Shown one piece after another: positions 7,599 through 15,025 of a stretch of DNA of 29,191 bases (positions are counted from its first letter, which is position 1; the number at the start of each line of letters is the position of its first letter). Below the pieces are notes generated by a model. The model did not search any database, was not told where the DNA came from, and worked only from the letters and a program-made list of their open reading frames with translations. A program made the position numbers and the translations under genes. Source of the stretch: BQJD01 sp965652415 (lineage in GTDB: Bacteria; Pseudomonadota; Gammaproteobacteria; Arenicellales; CAJQKF01); the NCBI GenBank assembly GCA_965652415.1, contig CBFGVH010000035.1, positions 1-29,191 of the forward strand, read 5' to 3'.

Positions 7599-8002
7599 GA
7601 TCCTGTCTCCGGTGATTGAAGGCCGCGACGAGCATAGCACCGGGTTTTGCAAGACGCAAATATTCTTGGCTTTATAAAAGAAAATGCCTAAAAGTTTTGC
7701 TTATCGCCCGGTTGCCCAACGAGGAGCGCTTCACGAACGGCGGGCGCGAAACGTGAACCGCCTCGCTGCGCGTGTGAACTGGCGGCGCATAATCCCAACG
7801 GTAGCGGGCGCCGCTCGTCGTGAGTCTCCAGGATTGGTCCGGCGAGCCGTGCGGGGCGGTATCGCCCGGGGCCGAAGTGCAACCCGCGCCGTTCGTAGCC
7901 CCGAAGGTGCCGCCTGTCGCCGCGAACTTTTTTCGCCATGACCCGGGTGCTAGGCTCGAACGCGAGTCTCCCTGGTCCCCCGGAGGAACAGGAGCGTGGA
8001 AG
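7599..8002. other. Divergent intergenic region (404 bp)
   Basis: This is the only gene-free stretch above 300 bases. Its left part (about 7645-7705) is A+T-rich and holds the minus-strand promoter and the TTTGC-N5-GCAAA dyad; TTTTGC recurs at 7645-7650 and 7695-7700. A weak plus-strand promoter is possible (TTGGCT-17-TAAAAG ending near 7695). From 7710 to 7980 I see only G+C-rich sequence with a poly-T tract near 7928 and no convincing coding frame; short open frames here are Arg-rich and look like shadows. Confidence 0.6.
7631..7659 (-). promoter_or_regulatory. Candidate sigma70 promoter of the six-gene amino-compound operon
   Basis: On the minus strand TTGCGT (7659-7654) and TATGCT (7636-7631) are separated by exactly 17 bp. 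Transcription would begin near 7624, giving a leader of about 26 nt before the ATG at 7598. The -35 box lies within the dyad TTTGC-AAGAC-GCAAA (7646-7660), a possible operator for the RpiR protein of the same operon. The site sits in an A+T-rich island in otherwise G+C-rich DNA. Confidence 0.45.
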
Positions 8003-9742
8003 ATGGACGATGACGGACATACTGCCGCGAGCATCGACAAGGACAGGCGGCGCTTCCTCGCCGTCGCGGCGCGCCTTGCTGCGCTCGCCTCGCTGACCGG
8101 TGCCACAGGCGCATGCAACGGCCGGCAGGGAACGCCGCGTCCCGGCGACCCGCGCGCCGTCATCGACGTTCACGCCCACACCTTCAACGCCTCGGACCTG
8201 CCCGCGGCCCGATTCATTCGCCGCGTCCTGCTGTCCATGTATGCCGAGCCCGGCGAGGTGGTCGAACTTCGCAGGATCGACGACCCCGACGCGGTCGACG
8301 CCCTGGTGCGCTTGTTCCTGGCGGTGCTCGGCAGCGAAGGCGCCCCCACCGCGGCGGACGAGATCGAGGTGCTCACAGGCCGCGCCGCCGCCCGGGCGGA
8401 GTTCGTCGGCGGCGAGGCCGGCGACGGACCGGCCATCGATGCCGTTGCCGATTTCCTGAGGCGCGAACCGCCCGCAGACGCCCTGGTTCGTGACGCAGAC
8501 CGCGCCCTGCGCGACGCCATTTTCGAGGCTTCCGGCACGGCGGCGGAACTGCGCGATCCGGCGGCGCTCGACGCGCCTTCGGCGCGCGATGCCGCCGAGG
8601 GGGCATTCCGTTCCGAATTCGCCATCGGCCGCACCCTGCGCTGGTTCTCGCTGTTTCGTCGCTACCGGCACGTGCTGGTCGATTCGCTGGCGGCCATGTA
8701 CGCCGAACAGGGCATGACGCCGGCCTTGATCGCGCCGGCGCTGGTCGACTACTCGCGCTGGCTCGAGGAGCGACCACGCTCGCCGATTCACGACCAGGTC
8801 AGGGTCATGGGTCTGATCGCGGCCCGCGCCGACGGCCCCGCGGTGCACGGCTACGTGGCATACGATCCGCTGCACGAGGTGTACTTTCGCAAGGCCGACG
8901 CCGCGACGCGCACCGCGATGGGCTACGAACCGGTGCTCGACATCGTTGCCGAGGCCCTCGACGCCCACGGTTTCCTCGGCGTCAAGCTGTATCCGCCGAT
9001 GGGTTTCCGCCCGGCTGGCAATGCCGACGAGCGCGTCTATCCGCGGCACGTGATCGACGACATCGGCAACGGCGTCGGCGCCGAGCTCGACCGCGCCCTT
9101 GATGGTCTGTACCGAGTCGTCGGCGCGCGCGGCGCCTGCATCATCGCCCACGGCGCCGACAGCAACGCCGCCGGCGAGGGCTTCGGCAGCCGCGGCGACC
9201 CGGCCCACTGGCTCGCGGTGTTCCGCCGCCACCCGACGCTCAAGGTGTGCATCGCCCACTTCGGCGGCTTCGACGCGGTGTCGGCGGCACCGGTCGGGGA
9301 TGAGCCTCCGGAGAATTCCTGGGAATGGGCCCTCGGCGCGTGGTTCGAAGCGTACCGACAGGATTTCGGCGGCGAGGCCCCCGTGTTCGGCGACATCAGC
9401 TACTACTCCGAGGTCCTCGCCGGCAGCGGGGAGGACCGGGCGCGTTTCGCCGCGCTGCTGGCCTCGTTCATCGACCGTTTCGATCCCGAATGCCTGCACC
9501 TCGTGTATGGCTCGGACTGGATGATGTTAGGCGCCGAGCGCGGCCACGAGTCCTATGCCCGCACCATCGAGTCGTTCCTGGCGAACGACGTCGGTCTTGA
9601 TTCGGACCGTGTCGAGCGGATCATGTCCGGCAATGCCTGCCGCCTGTTTGGCCTGGCCGAGGGTGAGCCGACCCGGGAGCGGCTCGAGCGGTTCTACGAG
9701 CGTCATGGCCTCGATCCGTCGAGGCTGCCGGGGTGCGCGTGA
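8003..9742 (+). CDS. Tat-exported lipoprotein-like amidohydrolase (TIM-barrel metal hydrolase)
   Basis: A 579-residue amidohydrolase-superfamily protein. Metal-site candidates are His57 and His59 (VIDVHAHTF), Lys328 (GVKLYPP), His383 (IIAHGAD), His419 (CIAHFGGFD) and Asp505 (YGSDWMM), in the order expected for the barrel; a helical insert of about 200 residues separates the HxH motif from the rest. The start at 8003 is chosen for the upstream GGAG and because the N-terminus then reads as a twin-arginine signal (DRRRFLAVAARLAALA) ending at Cys38, a possible but non-ideal lipobox. An upstream frame extension lacks these features. Closest in style to amidohydrolase family 2, which includes hydrolases and decarboxylases; substrate unknown. 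Its last codons overlap the next start. Confidence 0.85.
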   Translation: MDDDGHTAASIDKDRRRFLAVAARLAALASLTGATGACNGRQGTPRPGDPRAVIDVHAHTFNASDLPAARFIRRVLLSMYAEPGEVVELRRIDDPDAVDALVRLFLAVLGSEGAPTAADEIEVLTGRAAARAEFVGGEAGDGPAIDAVADFLRREPPADALVRDADRALRDAIFEASGTAAELRDPAALDAPSARDAAEGAFRSEFAIGRTLRWFSLFRRYRHVLVDSLAAMYAEQGMTPALIAPALVDYSRWLEERPRSPIHDQVRVMGLIAARADGPAVHGYVAYDPLHEVYFRKADAATRTAMGYEPVLDIVAEALDAHGFLGVKLYPPMGFRPAGNADERVYPRHVIDDIGNGVGAELDRALDGLYRVVGARGACIIAHGADSNAAGEGFGSRGDPAHWLAVFRRHPTLKVCIAHFGGFDAVSAAPVGDEPPENSWEWALGAWFEAYRQDFGGEAPVFGDISYYSEVLAGSGEDRARFAALLASFIDRFDPECLHLVYGSDWMMLGAERGHESYARTIESFLANDVGLDSDRVERIMSGNACRLFGLAEGEPTRERLERFYERHGLDPSRLPGCA

Positions 9743-10113
9743 TCTCCGTGCTCAAGCTGTCGCTGGCGGCTGCCGCGATGCTCGTGCACGCGGTCCCGTC
9801 GCCGACGCCGGCAGACGGCAATGCCGGTTCGCAACCGTTCGCGCCGCATGTCGCCCTGTACGTGCTGTCGCGCGGGCAGGGCGTGCCGGAAGAGGCGAGG
9901 ACAGTCCTGGAGCAGGCGCGCGCGCGCTTTTCAATGCTCGAGGACTCGGGCGCCATCACCCGCATCGACGAACGCCGTATCGGCCTCGAAGGCGAGACGC
10001 GCCTGTGCGCCGAATTCGCCAATGAAGCCGACGCGCTCCGCGAGCACGGATGGCTCGAGCGGCTCGCCGCGGGGGTCGAGCTCGTCAATCTCGCGTTGGA
10101 ACCCTGCCAGTAA
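9733..10113 (+). CDS. Small exported protein of unknown function
   Basis: A 126-residue frame beginning with GTG at 9733 inside the last codons of the amidohydrolase gene (10 bp overlap), with GAGG about 10 nt upstream; a second GTG at 9739 is an alternative. Residues 1-20 form a Sec signal (VISVLKLSLAAAAMLVHA). The mature part mixes beta-like (HVALYVLSRG, VELVNLALEPC) and helical (EEARTVLEQARARF, EADALREHGWLERL) segments with two Cys that could pair. I do not recognise the family. Placement between an exported hydrolase and three exported proteases permits an accessory, chaperone or inhibitor role, but nothing in the sequence proves one. Confidence 0.7.
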   Translation: MRVISVLKLSLAAAAMLVHAVPSPTPADGNAGSQPFAPHVALYVLSRGQGVPEEARTVLEQARARFSMLEDSGAITRIDERRIGLEGETRLCAEFANEADALREHGWLERLAAGVELVNLALEPCQ

Positions 10114-10141
10114 CTCGATTCGTTACACCGGAGGTATAGCG

Positions 10142-11398
10142 ATGAACACACCCACGATCGGCATCACCATCCTCGCCGCCGCGCTTGCGGCCGATGTCTC
10201 TTTCTCCCAGGACGCCTTCGAGGTGAACGAGGCGCGGGACTTTCTCGACCAGCAGGCCGAGGCCAGCCGCCAGCGCTCGGCCACTCTCACCTTCGAGGAG
10301 TTTCGCGACCAGGTGTTCAAGGAGCCCTGGGACGGCGGCAAGTACATCGTCAACGGCGACACCACCATCGCCAACGAGAAGCTCCTGCGCGAGTTCTACG
10401 ACGCAAACGTCGCCAACCGCCCGGCCGCGGACGTCACCGAGTTCACGGTGCATACCGTGGGCGGACTGGACGCGGTGTGGAGCACTGCCGAGAAGCGGGC
10501 GCTGACCTACTGCGTCAGCGATACCTTCGGCGCGAGGTACACGCGCGTGGTCGCCGACATGCAGGCCGCCGCGGCGGCCTGGGAGGCCGTCGCCGACCTC
10601 GACTTCATCCATGTCGGCGCCGAGGACGGTCGCTGCAACGCGGCCAACACGCAGGTGGTGTTCGACGTGCGCCCGGTCGACCACGGCCAGTACCTCGCCC
10701 GCGCGTTCTTTCCCAACGAACCGCGTTTCGGGCGCAACGTGCTGATCGACGAGTCGTCGTTCGACCTCGATCCCAACGGCGCCCTGACCCTGGTTGGCAT
10801 CCTGCGCCACGAGATCGGCCACGCGATCGGCGCCCGCCACGAGCACACCCGGCCCGAGGCGGGCGTGTGCTTCGAGGACGACAACTGGCGCGGGGTCACC
10901 GACTACGACGCCTTCTCGGTGATGCACTACCCGCAGTGCAACGGCATGGGCGACTGGAGCCTGAGGCTGACCGACACCGACAAGAGCGGCGTCGCCTGCC
11001 TGTACGGCCCGGCGGCCGGCTTCACGATCGATACGTCGATCTGCCAGCCGCTCAACTCCGACGGCGCCGCCACCGTGCGCTTCGACGGCCAGGCGGTGGC
11101 GAAGGGCGAGCGCAACGAGTACGGCCCGTTCGCCGTGGAGCCCGGCAGCCGCTTCACGGCGATCATGGAGGCTTCCGGCGCCGCGGCGGGCGATCCCGAC
11201 CTCTACCTCAGCTTTCGCGGTCATCCGCAATTGTCCGAGTACGACTGCCGGCCGTACACTATCGGGGCCGACGAGGAATGCTCGGTGGACGTGCCGGCCG
11301 AGGCGTTCCCCGGCGTACCGGTAACCGAGGCGCGGCTGATGGTGCATGGCTACCGCGACGGGGCCTATCACCTTTCCGTGACCCACACCGCGCCGTGA
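10142..11398 (+). CDS. Exported zinc metalloprotease (metzincin, matrixin-like)
   Basis: A 418-residue protease. The zinc motif HEIGHAIGARHEH supplies His223, Glu224 (general base), His227 and His233 in the HExxHxxGxxH pattern of metzincins, and the Met-turn VMHYPQC supplies Met261. The ATG at 10142 has GGAGG 7 nt upstream and starts an export signal (TIGITILAAALAADVS); the open frame before it is not protein-like. Residues of about 25-130 may be a pro-segment. The C-terminal part (about 330-418, RFTAIMEASG, DPDLYLSF, VHGYRDGAYHLSV) resembles a pre-peptidase C-terminal (PPC) beta domain, common in secreted bacterial proteases. It starts 28 bp after the small exported protein and is followed 65 bp later by a subtilisin gene, probably in one operon. 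Confidence 0.9.
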   Translation: MNTPTIGITILAAALAADVSFSQDAFEVNEARDFLDQQAEASRQRSATLTFEEFRDQVFKEPWDGGKYIVNGDTTIANEKLLREFYDANVANRPAADVTEFTVHTVGGLDAVWSTAEKRALTYCVSDTFGARYTRVVADMQAAAAAWEAVADLDFIHVGAEDGRCNAANTQVVFDVRPVDHGQYLARAFFPNEPRFGRNVLIDESSFDLDPNGALTLVGILRHEIGHAIGARHEHTRPEAGVCFEDDNWRGVTDYDAFSVMHYPQCNGMGDWSLRLTDTDKSGVACLYGPAAGFTIDTSICQPLNSDGAATVRFDGQAVAKGERNEYGPFAVEPGSRFTAIMEASGAAAGDPDLYLSFRGHPQLSEYDCRPYTIGADEECSVDVPAEAFPGVPVTEARLMVHGYRDGAYHLSVTHTAP

Positions 11399-11463
11399 CG
11401 CAAGGCACGCATCGACAGGCGGCGCCGGCCTCGCCGGCGGCCGCCGCTCGAGGGAGGTGCAGC

Positions 11464-13707
11464 ATGGCACGCATTCTCAAGCGTCCCTACAAGGCCGTCC
11501 TGGCGGCCGCGCTGCTGGCCTTGGCGGGAGCAGCGCCGGCGTGGCCGCAGGACGTCGACGTCAGCCTGAAGTGGCGGTCGGAAACGCGCACCGCCGATCA
11601 GCTCGCCCAGGCCATGGAGCGGCTGTACGTGGTGCTTTACAACACCGACTCCCTGCCGACCCGTCCCTGGCTCGACCGGCGCGGTGTGACCGTGGAACAG
11701 GCGTTGCGCGGCAACGGACTGTTTCAAGGCGCCTTCTTCCCCGACGGCGTCGATGCCGTGATGTGCGATCTGAATCCCGACGTGTGCACGCGCGAACGGG
11801 TGAGGGTCGGGGAGGACGCGCTGGCCCGCGTCGACGCCCACGTCGGCGGCTTCCGGGTTTCGAGCGGCAAGTGGTCGAACAAGGCGGGCGACCGCCTGAA
11901 CCTGCCCGCCCTGGACTTCTCCGCCTACACCACGCTCCAGCAGGTCGAGGTTGCGGGTGTCGCCGAGCTGAAACGGCTGCTCGAGGATTCAGCCGCCGAC
12001 TGCTCCCAGTACGGCGTGTCCTGCGACGAGTTGGTGAAGCGGCTCAACCCGCAACTCGAGGGTGTATCGTCGGCCGGCAGCGCGCCGATCAAGGTCACGG
12101 TGCCGGTGTCGGGCGTGGAGACGACGCTCAGGTTCTCCGCCGATGCGGCGGCCGAGGCCGCCACGCTGAGCCGCGTACCCGACCAACTCAAGTCCGTCAA
12201 GGCGCCCGCCCCGGAACCCTCCGACGCGGTGCGCCAGGCGCCCGTGTACGACACCCGCTGGAGCGAGCAGCTCAAGGCCCGGCCGCCGGCCAGTTCCGGG
12301 ATCGAGGCGCTGTCTCCCAACATCATGTCGTCGGGGTCGGTACGACTCGAGTCTTCCCATGAACCCGGCGAAAGCGACGATGCAGGGGACGGCGAGACAT
12401 CCGTCGAGGCAGCCTATACCCGCCTGCTCGAATCCATCCACTACCCGTTCGGCGATGCGACCGCGATCCCCGAGTCGTTCCGGGTCGACGTCCCGGTGGG
12501 CGTGTTCGATACCTTCGCCGATACCGGGCACTGCGATCTCGGCGACAACGTCGAGGCGGTGGAGGTGATCGGCGGCGGCTCCGCGCGCGACCCCGCCGAG
12601 CACTGCGGCGAGCTGCTGCCGGCGCCCAACGTCATTGACGACCACGGGACCCACGTGGTCGGACTGCTGGCGGCGACCGGCTCCAACGGCATCGGCATGT
12701 GGGGCCTGAACCCGTTCGCCCGGGTGCTGTACGTCCAGGTCGACAAGAACCAGCTGCGCGTGCCGGACTACCGGGGGCATTTGTCCAACCAGATGGTGCA
12801 GATGTACCTCGGCAGCCGCATGAAGGTGGCGAACCTGAGCTGGCGCTACACCAACTCGGTGGGCAGCATCGACACCATCGCCGACACCATCCAGGCTTTG
12901 CAGCAGAACTTCCTGGTGGTCGTGGCCGCCGGCAACGACAACGTCGATTTCTCGAGCGGCAATTGCGGTGAGCTTCCGGCCTGCCTGACCGGCTACGACA
13001 ACGTCATCACCGTGGTGGGTTTGTCCCGCGACGGCGAGGGCCTGTGGGTCAGCGGTGAGCACGGCACCAACACGAGCGCGGAGTTTCATATCGCCGCCAT
13101 CGCCGAGGACGTGGTCAGCACCGTGTACGGCGGCTATACCGGCAAGATGTCGGGTACCTCGCAGGCGGCGCCCCAGGTTTCGGCGGCGGCGTCGCTGATC
13201 TACGCGGTCCACGACAGCCTTTACCGTGCCCACGAGTCGCACCTGTCTCCGCGCCGGGTCAAGAACCGCCTGATGTACACCGCCGACCTCGTCACCCCGC
13301 TGCTCGACAAGGTCAAGTCGGGCCGGCTCAACGTGGAGCGCGCCCTCGATGTCGGCCGCACCCGCATCGTGCTGCGCGAGGACGATGGCTCGGAGAAGCT
13401 CTACGCCGGCAACCTCGTCGCCTTCGGCAACGATCCGGCCAACGAGCTGATCATCTGCCGCACCGCCGACTTCGAAAACCTCGAGATCAAGCGGCGCGAC
13501 CTGCGCCGCATGTACTACGACGGCGAACGCGACCGCTACGTCGTGTTCCGCAACCGCACCTCGGGAAGCCGCGACAGCCCGCTCGAGCGCATCGTCGACT
13601 GCACCCTGCGGACGATCTCCCATCACGGCGTGATCCAGACCGCCGAGGGTCCGCGCGAGTTCGAGTTCTGGCAGATCCGCGACTACGTGTCGCCGATGTT
13701 CGAGTAG
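11464..13707 (+). CDS. Exported subtilisin-like serine protease (S8)
   Basis: A 747-residue precursor. The ATG at 11464 follows GGGAGGTG and starts a Sec signal (MARILKRPYKAVLAAALLAL, cleavage near 26-28). Catalytic triad candidates: Asp349 (VGVFDTFAD), His394 (DDHGTHVVG) and Ser566 (MSGTSQAAP), with Asn491 (VAAGNDN) as oxyanion residue. The catalytic Asp sits in FDTFAD in place of the usual DTG/DSG context. A long region of about 310 residues precedes the catalytic domain and resembles no standard short I9 propeptide that I can identify; about 130 residues follow it (from about 615) with no recognised domain. The next protease gene starts 10 bp downstream, so the two are co-transcribed. Confidence 0.92.
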   Translation: MARILKRPYKAVLAAALLALAGAAPAWPQDVDVSLKWRSETRTADQLAQAMERLYVVLYNTDSLPTRPWLDRRGVTVEQALRGNGLFQGAFFPDGVDAVMCDLNPDVCTRERVRVGEDALARVDAHVGGFRVSSGKWSNKAGDRLNLPALDFSAYTTLQQVEVAGVAELKRLLEDSAADCSQYGVSCDELVKRLNPQLEGVSSAGSAPIKVTVPVSGVETTLRFSADAAAEAATLSRVPDQLKSVKAPAPEPSDAVRQAPVYDTRWSEQLKARPPASSGIEALSPNIMSSGSVRLESSHEPGESDDAGDGETSVEAAYTRLLESIHYPFGDATAIPESFRVDVPVGVFDTFADTGHCDLGDNVEAVEVIGGGSARDPAEHCGELLPAPNVIDDHGTHVVGLLAATGSNGIGMWGLNPFARVLYVQVDKNQLRVPDYRGHLSNQMVQMYLGSRMKVANLSWRYTNSVGSIDTIADTIQALQQNFLVVVAAGNDNVDFSSGNCGELPACLTGYDNVITVVGLSRDGEGLWVSGEHGTNTSAEFHIAAIAEDVVSTVYGGYTGKMSGTSQAAPQVSAAASLIYAVHDSLYRAHESHLSPRRVKNRLMYTADLVTPLLDKVKSGRLNVERALDVGRTRIVLREDDGSEKLYAGNLVAFGNDPANELIICRTADFENLEIKRRDLRRMYYDGERDRYVVFRNRTSGSRDSPLERIVDCTLRTISHHGVIQTAEGPREFEFWQIRDYVSPMFE

Positions 13708-13717
13708 TCGTCGCGAG

Positions 13718-14884
13718 ATGACCTGGGCGGCTGGCCGCGCATTCGTGTCCGCCCTGGCGCTGGCGGGCGCCCTGAGCCATGCGGCCCGCGCATTCGAACT
13801 CGAGGCCCAGCTCGACGGCGCGGTGGACGAAGTGGCGATCGAGCTTCCGCCGGCCGGCCAGGCGACCGGGCCGCCGCCGTGGCACCGGGACGTGGTGCGG
13901 CCGGGGGCCAACTACATCCGATTGCACATTGCCCGCGTTGCCGTGCCCGAGGGCACCGCGGCGACGCTGGTCCTGCGCGATGCGAGCGGCACGCGCGTTC
14001 GCGAATACGACGCCGGCGAACTCGCCCGCCGGGCGCCGTTCTGGAGCGCCGCGGTGATCGGCGATCATGCCCAGCTCGTGGTCGAGGGGGAACACGCGCC
14101 GCCCGGATTCGTCTTGCTCGTCGACCGGGTCGCCTACCAGGCCGAGGCCGGCGCGCCGCTGTCGACCTACGGCGAGGACCGCAAGGAACATGTGCGCGTC
14201 TATGCGGCCGACCCGGTCATCTGGCAGGTGCAGCGTTCGGTGGCCAAGTTGCTGTTCATGAAGGACGGTGCACCGCGCGTGTGCACCGGGTTCCTGGTCG
14301 GCGACGACGCGCTGATGACCAATCATCACTGCATATCCACCGATACCGAGTGCCGCTCCACGGTCGCACTGTTCGGCTACCAGTTGACCCCCGAGGGCCG
14401 TCTCGACGCCGGCCGCCAGTACGAGTGCCGCGCCGTCGACAGAGGCCGGGTCGACTACGACCTCGACTTCGCAGTGCTCGAACTTGACGGTCGCCCGGGC
14501 GAGGAGTGGGGCGTGCTGGCGCTCGCCGGGGAGGATCCGCCGACGGCGGCGGCCGGGGACGACGGGGAGAACCACGGCCTGTTCATCGTCCAGCACCCCG
14601 GCGGCGCACCCAAGCTCATCTCCTGGCAAGGCTGCGGCGCTACGGCCGCACCGGTCGATGGCCGCACGGCGGGCAGCGACTTCGCCCATCGCTGCGACAC
14701 CCTCGGCGGCTCCTCGGGATCGCCGGTCGTGGACCTGGATGGTCGCGTGGTCGGACTGCATCATTACGGCTTCGCCGACGGCGAGGGACAGGCCGGCGCC
14801 TGGGGCGAGAACCGCGCCGTGCGCATGCGCAGCGTCCTGGAACGCATTTCGTCGGCCCCGGATCCCTGCCCCTTCGATCACTGA
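13718..14884 (+). CDS. Exported trypsin-like serine protease (S1 fold)
   Basis: A 388-residue precursor. The signal peptide runs to about Ala25 (SHAARA before FELEAQ). Residues of about 26-165 form an N-terminal beta-rich part (YIRLHIARVAVPEGTAATL), and the protease domain follows. Triad candidates: His204 (TNHHC), Asp250 (DLDFAVLEL) and Ser333 (GGSSGSPVVD). The GSSGSPV form resembles glutamyl-endopeptidase/V8-type and lysyl-endopeptidase-type S1 proteases more than digestive trypsin. The N-terminal part preceding such a domain is common in bacterial lysyl endopeptidase-like proteins. The start ATG is 10 bp after the subtilisin stop with only a weak GCGAG-type ribosome site, suggesting coupled translation. 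Confidence 0.9.
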   Translation: MTWAAGRAFVSALALAGALSHAARAFELEAQLDGAVDEVAIELPPAGQATGPPPWHRDVVRPGANYIRLHIARVAVPEGTAATLVLRDASGTRVREYDAGELARRAPFWSAAVIGDHAQLVVEGEHAPPGFVLLVDRVAYQAEAGAPLSTYGEDRKEHVRVYAADPVIWQVQRSVAKLLFMKDGAPRVCTGFLVGDDALMTNHHCISTDTECRSTVALFGYQLTPEGRLDAGRQYECRAVDRGRVDYDLDFAVLELDGRPGEEWGVLALAGEDPPTAAAGDDGENHGLFIVQHPGGAPKLISWQGCGATAAPVDGRTAGSDFAHRCDTLGGSSGSPVVDLDGRVVGLHHYGFADGEGQAGAWGENRAVRMRSVLERISSAPDPCPFDH

Positions 14885-14950
14885 TCGAATTCGCGACGCG
14901 TACTCGGACGCGCGGCGCATGAAACCCCTCGAACCCGCAATGCCGGGGAC

Positions 14951-14979
14951 TTGATAACGGCGCGCATGCAGCGTAAGTT
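14951..14979 (+). promoter_or_regulatory. Candidate promoter of the oxidoreductase operon
   Basis: TTGATA (14951-14956, 5 of 6) and TAAGTT (14974-14979, 3 of 6) are separated by 17 bp, in a 141-bp gap after the S1 protease. Transcription would begin near 14986, about 40 nt before the ATG at 15026. The -10 is centred within an inverted repeat (see the dyad at 14963-14990). Confidence 0.4.
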
Positions 14980-14990
14980 TGATGCATGCG
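14963..14990. promoter_or_regulatory. Inverted repeat CGCATGCA-N12-TGCATGCG, candidate operator
   Basis: Two perfect 8-bp arms (14963-14970 and 14983-14990) flank a 12-bp spacer. The dyad centre (14976/14977) coincides with the centre of the predicted -10 element, the expected geometry for a repressor that blocks open-complex formation. No regulator gene lies adjacent, so the protein that binds it is unknown. Confidence 0.45.
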
Positions 14991-15025
14991 GCCGGTGCAC
15001 GCGGCCGTTCGTTCGGTGAGGGGGA

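Noticed and set aside
7684..7941. 85-codon plus-strand open frame in the divergent intergenic region
   Set aside because: Arg-rich, no ribosome site, begins inside the A+T-rich promoter island; no support as a gene.
10477..11463. N-terminal extension of the subtilisin frame across the metalloprotease gene
   Set aside because: The segment is an Arg-rich shadow; a ribosome site and signal peptide mark the true start at 11464.
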